Positions 1 to 5,676 of a stretch of 12,222 nt of DNA are shown in pieces. Location of the stretch: assembly GCA_035604685.1 (NCBI GenBank), contig DATNIB010000005.1, positions 1 through 12,222 of the forward strand, given 5' to 3'. The stretch comes from DATNIB01 sp035604685. Lineage in GTDB: Bacteria > Actinomycetota > Acidimicrobiia > Acidimicrobiales > RAAP-2. The notes under the pieces were generated by a model. The model made no database searches. It saw only the letters and a program-made list of their open reading frames with translations, and was not told where the DNA came from. The first letter of the stretch is position 1. Every line of letters begins with the position of its first letter. A program made the position numbers and the translations under genes.

Positions 1-31
1 AGCGGTGGCGCGCCCGGGTGGCGACTTGGAA

Positions 32-748
32 TCAGCTTGCGAGCCGCAACAGCATCTCCGCTACGGCAGTTGGCTCTGTGATCATAAGGTCATGCCCTGT
101 GTTGATCTCCCAGACGTTGTCGGCGTCCAGGGCTCGGGACTGGCGCTCCGGAGGTCGGCGGCTCAACGTCTCGGTACAATTGATGTTCGTGCGCGGCGTC
201 CGCTTGACGGCAGCGGGGTCTTGCAGCCGAAGCGGTTGAGCGAATGACTTCCACGGATGTGGGGTAAGCCGAGTGCGCATCCAGGCGACGTCGTCAGGAT
301 CGGTAACGCCGTAATACGAGTCAGCGTCAGGGTCGGGCCATAGCACCAGTTCGACACCGTTGACTGTTTGCACGCCGGCATAGGTGGGCTCCATGGTCAA
401 AGGGTTCATTGAAGCGAGCGACTCCCCGTCCTCAGGGAGCGCGGCATCGAGATAGACAAGATGGCGGATCCGCTCAGCGGCGCGATCCGCGACCCCAGTG
501 ATCACCATCCCGCCGTAGCTGTGCCCGACCAGAATCACCTCACGCAGATCCTCGTAATGTAAGAGGTTCACGATGTCGGTGATGTGGAGGTCGAGGTCGA
601 CGCCTCGATGGAGGAGGTGCGACCGCTCGCCGACGCCGGTGAGCGTCGGGGCGTAGGCTTGATGACCGGCGTCGCGCAACAGGGGCGTGACCTTGCCGTA
701 GCACCATCCGCCGTGCGCGCCACCGTGCACGAGGACGTATGTGGCCAT
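32..748 (-). CDS. alpha/beta-fold hydrolase (esterase-like, AB_hydrolase_6 type)
   Basis: A 238-residue cytosolic serine hydrolase of the small esterase group that includes EstC-like and plant methylesterase-like proteins. Seen: an N-terminal strand and oxyanion-hole segment LVHGGAHGGWCYG (residues 6-18), the nucleophile elbow GHSYGG with Ser77, the segment YLDAALPEDGES (99-110) common in this family, and the catalytic His219 in TGHDLMITEP near the C-terminus. Length is normal for the family. ATG at 748 is preferred over ATG at 754 because AGGAG (757-761) sits 8 bases before 748 but only 2 bases before 754. There is no signal peptide. It is divergent from the cupin gene, with 158 bases between the starts. 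The substrate cannot be told from sequence; a small ester is the family norm. Family call is firm; the precise reaction is unknown. Confidence 0.88.
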   Translation of the reverse strand: MATYVLVHGGAHGGWCYGKVTPLLRDAGHQAYAPTLTGVGERSHLLHRGVDLDLHITDIVNLLHYEDLREVILVGHSYGGMVITGVADRAAERIRHLVYLDAALPEDGESLASMNPLTMEPTYAGVQTVNGVELVLWPDPDADSYYGVTDPDDVAWMRTRLTPHPWKSFAQPLRLQDPAAVKRTPRTNINCTETLSRRPPERQSRALDADNVWEINTGHDLMITEPTAVAEMLLRLAS

Positions 749-833
749 GCTCATTTCTCCTGGTTGAGCGTTTGGGTGACTGGACGTTAGCTTCCTTCAG
801 GTCACGGTGGTTGAGTAGCCCCCCAGAAAGGTC

Positions 834-857
834 CACAGCGTTGTCGACAACACAGCG
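834..857. promoter_or_regulatory. candidate operator: 12-bp palindrome flanked by direct repeats
   Basis: GTTGTCGACAAC (840-851) is a perfect 12-bp palindrome. It is bracketed by two copies of CACAGCG (834-840 and 851-857), 17 bases apart. It lies in the divergent intergenic region between the hydrolase (start 748) and the cupin (start 907). The symmetry and position suit a dimeric repressor site acting on one or both genes. No regulator gene is present nearby, so function is inferred only. Possible but weak -10 elements lie at 784-789 (minus strand, TAACGT) and 788-793 (plus strand, TAGCTT). Confidence 0.35.
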
Positions 858-906
858 GCGTCCTGGTTCCACGACGTCGCTGTTTCTCGACGAACGAGGA
901 GACGAG

Positions 907-1422
907 ATGAAGGACCCGAATGACGTGAAATTCGTGGCGGCCATCGAGGACGCGGACGGAACGGCGCGGTTTCGCGATGACCTAACACCGTTTCGGGCCG
1001 GTCCGAACAGTCCGTCCGTGAAGTTCTGGCGCTTCGAGGGTGCGGACGCGTTAATCCCCGCCTCGGTGGGAGGGGTCCCGACGGACAATCGGTTTACCGG
1101 CCCGGGAGGCGCGACGTTCCAACTGGTCCGCTTCCCGGCCCACTTCTTGGGCGTCACCGCCGAGGAACTCAGACGGGCGAACCCGAGCGTGCAGCTCGAC
1201 GATGGGGATGACCCCGAGATGCACTCGACAGACACCATCGACATGGGCTTCGTGGTCTCGGGGAAGGTCGACTTGAAGCTTCCCGGAGACCAGGTCCGCA
1301 CGTTGTCGGCCGGGAGCGCGTTCGTGATCGCGGGGGCACGACATGCGTGGGCCAATCCGTACGATGAGCCGTGCGCCTTCTCGAATGTAATCGTCGGAGT
1401 CGCCCGCGAGGGTGTGAGCTGA
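907..1422 (+). CDS. cupin-domain protein
   Basis: A 171-residue protein with a single C-terminal cupin_2 barrel, cytosolic and without a signal peptide. Seen: cupin motif 1 region MHSTDTIDMGFVVSGKVDL (105-123) and motif 2 region LSAGSAFVIAGARHAWAN (133-150). H106 and H146 fit the usual metal ligands. The Glu usually found after Gly in motif 1 (GE) is Lys120, and the usual GD of the later turn is G136-S137, so metal binding may be weak or altered. The N-terminal part (about 30-100) is the extra segment seen in related 160-180 residue single-cupin proteins often found beside catabolic genes. ATG at 907 is supported by AGGAG (897-901), 5 bases upstream. It faces the CMD-family gene tail to tail. 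Role unknown; a small-molecule dioxygenase, isomerase or binding protein are all possible. Confidence 0.82.
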   Translation: MKDPNDVKFVAAIEDADGTARFRDDLTPFRAGPNSPSVKFWRFEGADALIPASVGGVPTDNRFTGPGGATFQLVRFPAHFLGVTAEELRRANPSVQLDDGDDPEMHSTDTIDMGFVVSGKVDLKLPGDQVRTLSAGSAFVIAGARHAWANPYDEPCAFSNVIVGVAREGVS

Positions 1423-1423
1423 C

Positions 1424-1447
1424 CGGCTCGTCCACGGACGCGAGCCG
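1424..1447. terminator. hairpin after the cupin stop codon
   Basis: CGGCTCG (1424-1430) and CGAGCCG (1441-1447) form a perfect 7-bp stem around a 10-base loop, starting two bases after the cupin stop. There is no T-run after it, so it is not a canonical intrinsic terminator. G+C-rich hairpins without U tails are often proposed as actinobacterial terminators. It could serve the cupin transcript and, by symmetry, the convergent gene. Confidence 0.4.
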
Positions 1448-1489
1448 ACCCCCGCGTATCAGCTCCGTAATCGCTTCTTGGGGTGGGCG

Positions 1490-2113
1490 TTACGCCCCTA
1501 GGAACAGGAAGTGGTTGCCCGGGATGTTGGGGCTGTTGCCGGTTACGGGACGGATGCCGATCGAGTTCTGAAGGTACGACAGCGTCCGATAGTTGCCCAC
1601 CAGCAGCAGCAACTCGAGGAGCTGGCGGTCGTCATACTGGCGGGCGAGGTCCGCCCACGTGTGGTCGCTGATACGACACGAGAAGTGCAGTTCGTCGACC
1701 GCCCGCAGGATCGCGGCGTCCTCGGCGGACCAGCCGGGCGCGTCCGCTCCCGCCGGAATCCGGTCGATCTCGTCCCGGGCGAGCCCGCACTCCATGCCGA
1801 TCTTGGTGTGGTTCACGAACTGGTCGTCGACGCCACCCAGCCAGGCGCTACGCATGATCGCGAGCTCTCGGTGACGTATCGGGAGGACCGTCGAGTTCTT
1901 TACGAACTGTACGAAAGGCTGGTGGACCCTCATCAGGTCGGGATGGTGCATCCCGATTCGGAAGAGGTCGTGCTCCTGGCCGGGTTTCTGCGTTGGACCA
2001 CCCGGAGGCGGCCGCAATTCGTCCCACGCTTGGCGGGTCTTCTCGTCAACCTCCTCGTAGAGCAGCGGCTCGATTCGTGGCATCCGATTCACGTCCACCG
2101 TCGAGTCAACCAT
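1490..2113 (-). CDS. carboxymuconolactone decarboxylase (CMD) family protein
   Basis: A 207-residue all-helical cytosolic protein. The CMD core is visible at residues 78-119 (LPIRHRELAIMRSAW, then VNHTKIGMECGL), with the conserved His102. A second helical half follows (DAAILRAVDELH at 132-143; LLELLLLVGNYRTLSYLQN at 165-183). The AhpD-type Cys-x-x-Cys pair is absent, so a peroxidase role like AhpD is unlikely. This fits the larger CMD relatives found with catabolic clusters. ATG at 2113 is chosen over the upstream in-frame ATG at 2140: GGGGAGGGG (2117-2125) lies just before 2113, and a TAGCAT -10 at 2145-2150 would start transcription near 2138, leaving the 2140 ATG outside the mRNA. It sits just beyond the 3' end of tRNA-Glu on the same strand. 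Specific substrate unknown. Confidence 0.82.
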   Translation of the reverse strand: MVDSTVDVNRMPRIEPLLYEEVDEKTRQAWDELRPPPGGPTQKPGQEHDLFRIGMHHPDLMRVHQPFVQFVKNSTVLPIRHRELAIMRSAWLGGVDDQFVNHTKIGMECGLARDEIDRIPAGADAPGWSAEDAAILRAVDELHFSCRISDHTWADLARQYDDRQLLELLLLVGNYRTLSYLQNSIGIRPVTGNSPNIPGNHFLFLGA

Positions 2114-2144
2114 CGGCCCCTCCCCGGTTCGCTCGTTCATGCGG

Positions 2145-2150
2145 ATGCTA
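2145..2150 (-). promoter_or_regulatory. candidate -10 element for the CMD-family gene
   Basis: TAGCAT on the minus strand matches TANNNT. Transcription would begin near 2138 and give a leader of about 25 bases carrying the purine-rich ribosome site before ATG 2113. No good -35 is visible at 16-18 bases upstream. The element lies in the tRNA trailer, and I see no terminator between the tRNA and this gene, so readthrough from tRNA-Glu is also possible. Confidence 0.35.
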
Positions 2151-2195
2151 TCGACGCTCGAACTCGTCCTTCAGGTGCCGCCGTTGTAATTTTCG

Positions 2196-2268
2196 CACCC
2201 CCAACGGGATTCGAACCCGTGTTACCGCCTTGAAAGGGCGGCGTCCTGGGCCGCTAGACGATGGGGGC
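2196..2268 (-). tRNA. tRNA-Glu (UUC anticodon)
   Basis: A 73-base cloverleaf on the minus strand. The acceptor stem GCCCCCA pairs with TGGGGGT (first pair G-T), followed by discriminator G. The D-arm, a five-bp anticodon stem CCGCC/GGCGG around loop CTTTCAA (anticodon TTC), and a T-arm with GGTTCGAATCC are all present. CCA is not encoded: the bases after the discriminator are CGA. A possible promoter is TAGCGT (2301-2306, minus strand) inside the end of ctaA, without a clear -35. The 5' part overlaps the last codons of ctaA on the same strand. The 3' end faces the lower-G+C region at 1-2195, making it a candidate integration site. Confidence 0.96.
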
Positions 2269-3318
2269 GTCTTCGGTGCCCTGGAAGGCACCGGCGGACG
2301 ACGCTACCAGCGAGCCGGCACCCAACCGCTCGACGCTCGTCGTGACTCGGTCTGAAGATCGGCGTGCTGCGTCGAACGTGTCGATCGGGTGATGGGTCAG
2401 GGCCAGGAAGAACTGGACGATCCCCACGACGAGCGCCGTGGCGCCGAGGACGTGGATCTCCACCACGGCGGCTGGGAGGTGGGTGAAGTACTGGGTGTAC
2501 CCGATCGCCGCCTGGCCGATCAGGACCGCCATCAGGATGCGCCCCGCTCTCCGCACCCGCTCCGGCACGTCGCTCGCATGGAGCGCCACGACGAGGCCGA
2601 GCGTCAGCCCGACCAGGAGGAGTGCCAGGCTCGAATGGAGCTCGGCCATGTCGCGCAGCGCGATCGGGATCCGTTTGGCCACCACCTGTCCTTGTGAGCT
2701 CCCGGCGTGCGGACCCGCGCCGGTGGTCGCGGTACCCGCGGCGAGCACGATGGCGAGCAGGCCGACCAGCCCCCGGGACCCCAGTCGGATCGAACGTCCG
2801 ACCAGCGCCTGCCCCGAGTCGGGGCCGTAGCGGCGGTTGCTTCGGTGGAGCAGCACCACCGCGTCGGCCACGATCGCCATCGAGAGCAGGAAGTGGACCA
2901 TGACGAGGTAGGGGTTGAGCTTCGTGTACACCACGAGCCCCCCGAGACCGGCCTGGGCGAGCACGCCGATGAGGAGCCCGACGGCCAACCAGAGCAGGTC
3001 GCGCCGGTAGGGGCGCCGGCGGAGCGCCCCCAGCACCGTTGCGCCGACCACGATCGTCAAGAGGACGGTGACCATCCGGTTGGCGAACTCGATCACCGGG
3101 TGGAACGACAGCGCGGGAGTGAGGTGCTGGTGGGTGCAGGAGGGCCAGTTCGGGCAGCCGAGCCCCGAACCGGTGAGTCGCACCGCCGCCCCCGTGACGA
3201 CGATGAGGCAGACCGCGGCGAGCGAGGCGATGACCAGCCGCCGGAAGAGCTGCGGTGACACCGCGGGCAGCCCGCGGGGCGCCCGTGCCGGCGGGTCGGG
3301 AAGCGGGGGGCCGGTCAC
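2254..3318 (-). CDS. ctaA: heme A synthase (CtaA/Cox15 family)
   Basis: An integral membrane monooxygenase of 354 residues that oxidises the C8 methyl of heme O to a formyl group, giving heme A for aa3-type cytochrome c oxidase. About eight membrane helices are visible (for example 27-49, 83-98, 109-130, 138-157, 184-199, 226-246, 260-275, 285-307). The external Cys pair lies in GCPNWPSC (C55, C61). Candidate heme-ligand histidines are H142, H228 and H289. The first-helix site reads FHPVIEFANR: Glu77 is kept, but the position that is His in Bacillus CtaA is Asn80, with H73 nearby, as I recall for actinobacterial homologues. GTG 3318 is chosen because TACGAT (3327-3332) precedes it by 8 bases (leaderless geometry); GTG 3261 is an alternative giving 335 residues. 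The tail (about 310-354) is not conserved, and its last five codons including TAG lie inside tRNA-Glu. Divergent from ctaB. Confidence 0.92.
   Translation of the reverse strand: MTGPPLPDPPARAPRGLPAVSPQLFRRLVIASLAAVCLIVVTGAAVRLTGSGLGCPNWPSCTHQHLTPALSFHPVIEFANRMVTVLLTIVVGATVLGALRRRPYRRDLLWLAVGLLIGVLAQAGLGGLVVYTKLNPYLVMVHFLLSMAIVADAVVLLHRSNRRYGPDSGQALVGRSIRLGSRGLVGLLAIVLAAGTATTGAGPHAGSSQGQVVAKRIPIALRDMAELHSSLALLLVGLTLGLVVALHASDVPERVRRAGRILMAVLIGQAAIGYTQYFTHLPAAVVEIHVLGATALVVGIVQFFLALTHHPIDTFDAARRSSDRVTTSVERLGAGSLVASSAGAFQGTEDAPIV
2275..2292 (-). other. hairpin between the ctaA tail and tRNA-Glu
   Basis: On the minus strand GGTGCC (2287-2292) and GGCACC (2275-2280) form a perfect 6-bp stem with loop TTCCAG. 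It lies within the last codons of ctaA, 6 bases before the tRNA 5' end. It could affect tRNA 5' processing, or pause or terminate ctaA transcription, or it may be chance in G+C-rich DNA. Confidence 0.35.
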
Positions 3319-3326
3319 CCAAGTGG

Positions 3327-3332
3327 ATCGTA
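3327..3332 (-). promoter_or_regulatory. -10 element for ctaA (leaderless geometry)
   Basis: TACGAT on the minus strand matches TANNNT, with 8 bases to GTG 3318. Transcription would start at or next to the start codon. No clear ribosome-binding site precedes GTG 3318 and no strong -35 is visible. Confidence 0.45.
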
Positions 3333-3410
3333 CCGGGGCGGTCGTCGACGGCCCCCATCGCCAGAACCGTGCCCGGACGAGCCGCTTGGTCCCGGGTCCC
3401 GCACCCGCCG

Positions 3411-3416
3411 TAGGCT
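3411..3416 (+). promoter_or_regulatory. -10 element for ctaB (leaderless geometry)
   Basis: TAGGCT matches TANNNT, with 7 bases (CGGGCTC) to GTG 3424. This is the spacing expected when the transcript begins on the start codon. There is no Shine-Dalgarno-like sequence. A weak -35 candidate, TTGGTC, lies at 3386-3391 with a 19-base spacer. Confidence 0.5.
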
Positions 3417-3423
3417 CGGGCTC

Positions 3424-4350
3424 GTGGTGGCCCCCGCTCCGGCGCTGAGAACCGTTCTGCGGGGCCGGGAGCGGATCGGGGCGTACGTCGCCCTCACCAA
3501 GCCTCGGATCGTTGAACTCCTGCTCGTCACCACCCTCCCCACGATGGTGGTGGCCCAACGGGGCCTCCCGTCGGTCGGCCTGATCATCGCCACCCTGGTG
3601 GGCGGCTCGCTGGCGGCCGGGGGGGCTAACGCCATCAACATGTTCGTCGACCGGGACATCGACGGGCTCATGCACCGGACGCGCAACCGGCCGCTCGTGA
3701 CCGGCGTGCTGACCCCGCGCTCGGCCCTGGTCTTCGCCTGCCTGTTGGAGGCGGTGGCGTTCGCCGAGCTTTGGCGATTCGTGAACCTGCTCTCGGCGGT
3801 GCTGGCCGTGTCCGCCACCGCGTTCTACGTCTTCGTGTACACGATCTGGCTGAAGCGCCGTTCCGCCCAGAACATCGTGATCGGCGGCGCCGCGGGTGCC
3901 GTGCCCGTACTGGTCGGCTGGTCGGCCGTCACCGGGACGCTGAGCTGGGCACCCGTGGTGCTCTTCACCATCATCTTCTTGTGGACGCCGCCCCACTTCT
4001 GGGCGCTGGCCGTTCGCTACCGCGACGACTACGAGGCGGCCCACGTGCCGATGCTGCCCGTCGTCGCCCCGGCGCGGCGCACCGCGCGCGATCTCTTCTG
4101 GTACACCGCGGCGCTGATCGCGGCGTCGATCGCCTTCGTCCCGGTCGCCCACATGGGGGTGCTCTACCTCGCGGTCGCCGTGGTTTCGGGTGCGGTCTAC
4201 CTGGCGCTGGCCGGGCGGCTGTGGCGGCACACCGACGACGAGCGCGATCTCGGCCGGGAGGCAATGGCGCTGTTTGGCTACTCGATCACCTACCTGAGCG
4301 TCCTCTTCGCCTCGATGGCGCTGGACGTCTTCGTGCGGCGACTGCATTGA
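3424..4350 (+). CDS. ctaB: protoheme IX farnesyltransferase (heme O synthase)
   Basis: A UbiA-family membrane prenyltransferase of 308 residues that adds a farnesyl group to protoheme IX to make heme O, the substrate of CtaA. Seen: the first Asp-rich motif NAINMFVDRDIDGLMHRTRN (69-88) with N72, D76 and D80; the family segment LKRRSAQNIVIGGAAGAVP (143-161); and the second loop WTPPHFWALAVRYRDDYEAA (187-206) followed by VPMLPV (208-213). About nine hydrophobic helices follow the usual UbiA layout, and the length is typical. GTG 3424 fits the upstream -10 element. A second GTG follows at once at 3427 and would change little. It is divergent from ctaA and overlaps the thioredoxin-like gene by four bases, so it probably forms an operon with it. 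Confidence 0.96.
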   Translation: MVAPAPALRTVLRGRERIGAYVALTKPRIVELLLVTTLPTMVVAQRGLPSVGLIIATLVGGSLAAGGANAINMFVDRDIDGLMHRTRNRPLVTGVLTPRSALVFACLLEAVAFAELWRFVNLLSAVLAVSATAFYVFVYTIWLKRRSAQNIVIGGAAGAVPVLVGWSAVTGTLSWAPVVLFTIIFLWTPPHFWALAVRYRDDYEAAHVPMLPVVAPARRTARDLFWYTAALIAASIAFVPVAHMGVLYLAVAVVSGAVYLALAGRLWRHTDDERDLGREAMALFGYSITYLSVLFASMALDVFVRRLH

Positions 4351-4937
4351 CCCCAGATCCGGTGGCGGTCCCCCCGCGCCGCCGGCCGCGTCTCGTGTTC
4401 CTCGTGGTCGGGATCGTGCTCGCCACCGGGCTGGGGATCGGTCTTTTCAGCTCGATCGGCACCGGGCCGTCGGGCCCGCCGGCCCCCGGGAGGGCCGCCC
4501 CCTCGTTCTCCCTGCCCGAGCTCGGCGGCGGCGGCACCGTCGGCACCCCCCAGAACGGGGGCGGCGGAGGACGACCGGCCGTGCTCGTGTTCTTCGCCAG
4601 CTGGTGCGCGCCGTGTCAGGCCGAGATGCCGGCCCTCTCCGCCGCCTACCGCACCCAGCAGCACCACGGCGGCAGGCTCGCCCGGGTGGCGGTCATCGGG
4701 GTGGACACTGCGGACCCGACCACCCAGGCGTTGTCGTTCGTCCACCGAAGCCAGGTGACCTTCCCCGTCGCCGCCGATCGCGCCTACGACGTGACCGAGG
4801 GCAGCTACTACTTCAACGGCGATCCCGACGCCGTCTTCATCGACGGCAACGGGACCATCGTCCACATCACCCACGGCGCGATCACCCCGGCGCAGCTCCT
4901 CCATTGGGAGGACCGGCTCACCGCCGTCCCGGGCTGA
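4347..4937 (+). CDS. membrane-anchored thioredoxin-like protein (TlpA/ResA type)
   Basis: A 196-residue protein with one N-terminal membrane segment (16-36, LVFLVVGIVLATGLGIGLFSS) and an extracytoplasmic redoxin fold. The active site is WCAPC (C87, C90) in VFFASWCAPCQAEMPAL. IGVD at 117-120 and the GDPDAVFIDGNG segment (158-169), whose P160 sits where the cis-Pro is expected, complete the fold. Relatives of this type reduce disulfides in apocytochromes or oxidase copper sites. Its position behind ctaB suits oxidase or cytochrome maturation, which is inference. The segment before the active site is unusually Gly-rich (60-75). The start is uncertain: TTG 4347 overlaps the ctaB stop as TTGA and keeps translational coupling, while GTG 4362 would shorten it by five residues. 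Neither has a clear ribosome site. The gene ends one base before the convergent permease stop. Confidence 0.87.
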   Translation: MTPDPVAVPPRRRPRLVFLVVGIVLATGLGIGLFSSIGTGPSGPPAPGRAAPSFSLPELGGGGTVGTPQNGGGGGRPAVLVFFASWCAPCQAEMPALSAAYRTQQHHGGRLARVAVIGVDTADPTTQALSFVHRSQVTFPVAADRAYDVTEGSYYFNGDPDAVFIDGNGTIVHITHGAITPAQLLHWEDRLTAVPG

Positions 4938-4938
4938 C

Positions 4939-5676
4939 CTACTCCCAGCGGAAGGTCAACGCGGCGAGGGCGGGGACCGCCACCGCCCAGCCGGCCAGCA
5001 CCGCCCAGGACTCGCCGGGGACGGGTCCCCCGTTCCCGAGGACGGCGTGGAGGCCGCCGGACAGGGCCGCGGCCGGCAGTGCCCTGGCCACGTCGGCCAG
5101 TGCACCGGGCAGCTTGGCCAGCGGGACGAGCATGCCGCCGAGCAGGAGCAGGACGAGGTAGAGGCCGTTGGCCGCGGCCAGGTTGACCTCCGCTCGGAGC
5201 CGGCCGGCCAGGAACAGGCCGAGCCCGCCGAACCCCGCCGTCCCGAGCAGGAGCAACGTGACCACTTGGAGGACCGTGGCGGCGCCCCCGCCGTGGGCGT
5301 GCGGACGCCAACCCAGGGCCACGCCGACGGGGAGGAGCAGCGCCGCTTGCAGCAGCTCGACCACGAGCACCGCGGTGAGCTTGGCGACCACCAGCCGGTT
5401 CCGCCGCAGCGGCGTCGCGCCAAGGCGCTTCAGCACGCCGTAGCCGCGCTCGAAGCCGGTGGCGATGCCGAGCGACACCATCGCGGTCGACATCACCGCC
5501 AGTGCGAGCACACCGGGGACCACGAAGTCGACGGGGCGCCCTGCCGTCGGCAGCACGTGCACGGTCGAGAAGAACACGACAAAGGCGACCGGGATGCCGA
5601 TCGTGACGAGCAGCGTCTCGCCGCGGCGAAGGGTCATCGCGGTCTCGACGCGCGCCTGGGCGAGGAGCGGCCTCAT
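4939..5676 (-). CDS. ABC-2 type transporter permease
   Basis: A 245-residue membrane protein of the ABC2_membrane family with about six helices (22-39, 52-73, 98-121, 135-158, 168-188, 222-240). The amphipathic loop GVLKRLGATPLRRNRLVVAK (80-99) is the typical coupling segment of this family. Its ATG overlaps the ATPase stop as ATGA (5673-5676), so the two are translationally coupled and form one exporter. It ends one base from the convergent thioredoxin-like gene, leaving no room for a dedicated terminator. Substrate unknown. In mycobacteria, as I recall, a similar ATPase/permease pair (Rv1458c/Rv1457c) lies beside ctaA, so a link to oxidase or heme handling is possible; drug-export labels in this family are generic. 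Confidence 0.88.
   Translation of the reverse strand: MRPLLAQARVETAMTLRRGETLLVTIGIPVAFVVFFSTVHVLPTAGRPVDFVVPGVLALAVMSTAMVSLGIATGFERGYGVLKRLGATPLRRNRLVVAKLTAVLVVELLQAALLLPVGVALGWRPHAHGGGAATVLQVVTLLLLGTAGFGGLGLFLAGRLRAEVNLAAANGLYLVLLLLGGMLVPLAKLPGALADVARALPAAALSGGLHAVLGNGGPVPGESWAVLAGWAVAVPALAALTFRWE

Noticed and set aside
540..1355. Minus-strand frame of 271 codons over the cupin
   Set aside because: Cupin motifs and a ribosome site support the plus strand; this frame has none and also overlaps the hydrolase.
1485..1497. GGGCG-TTA-CGCCC hairpin over the CMD stop codon
   Set aside because: A five-bp stem with a three-base loop and no T-run is too weak to call a terminator.
2114..2140. Upstream ATG at 2140 for the CMD-family gene
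   Set aside because: It has no ribosome site and would lie at or before the predicted transcription start, whereas ATG 2113 has a strong purine-rich site.
3343..3350. CGTCGACG palindrome between ctaA and ctaB
   Set aside because: Eight bases of G+C-rich self-complementarity is expected by chance here, and there are no supporting repeats.
2222..3358. Second minus-strand frame over ctaA (378 codons)
   Set aside because: Arg/Pro/Gly-rich shadow of ctaA with no domain or membrane pattern.
3319..4347. Long N-terminal extension of the minus-strand ctaA frame, up to 4347
   Set aside because: It lies entirely antisense to ctaB, has a charged low-complexity composition with no domain, and reflects codon bias of the opposite strand.
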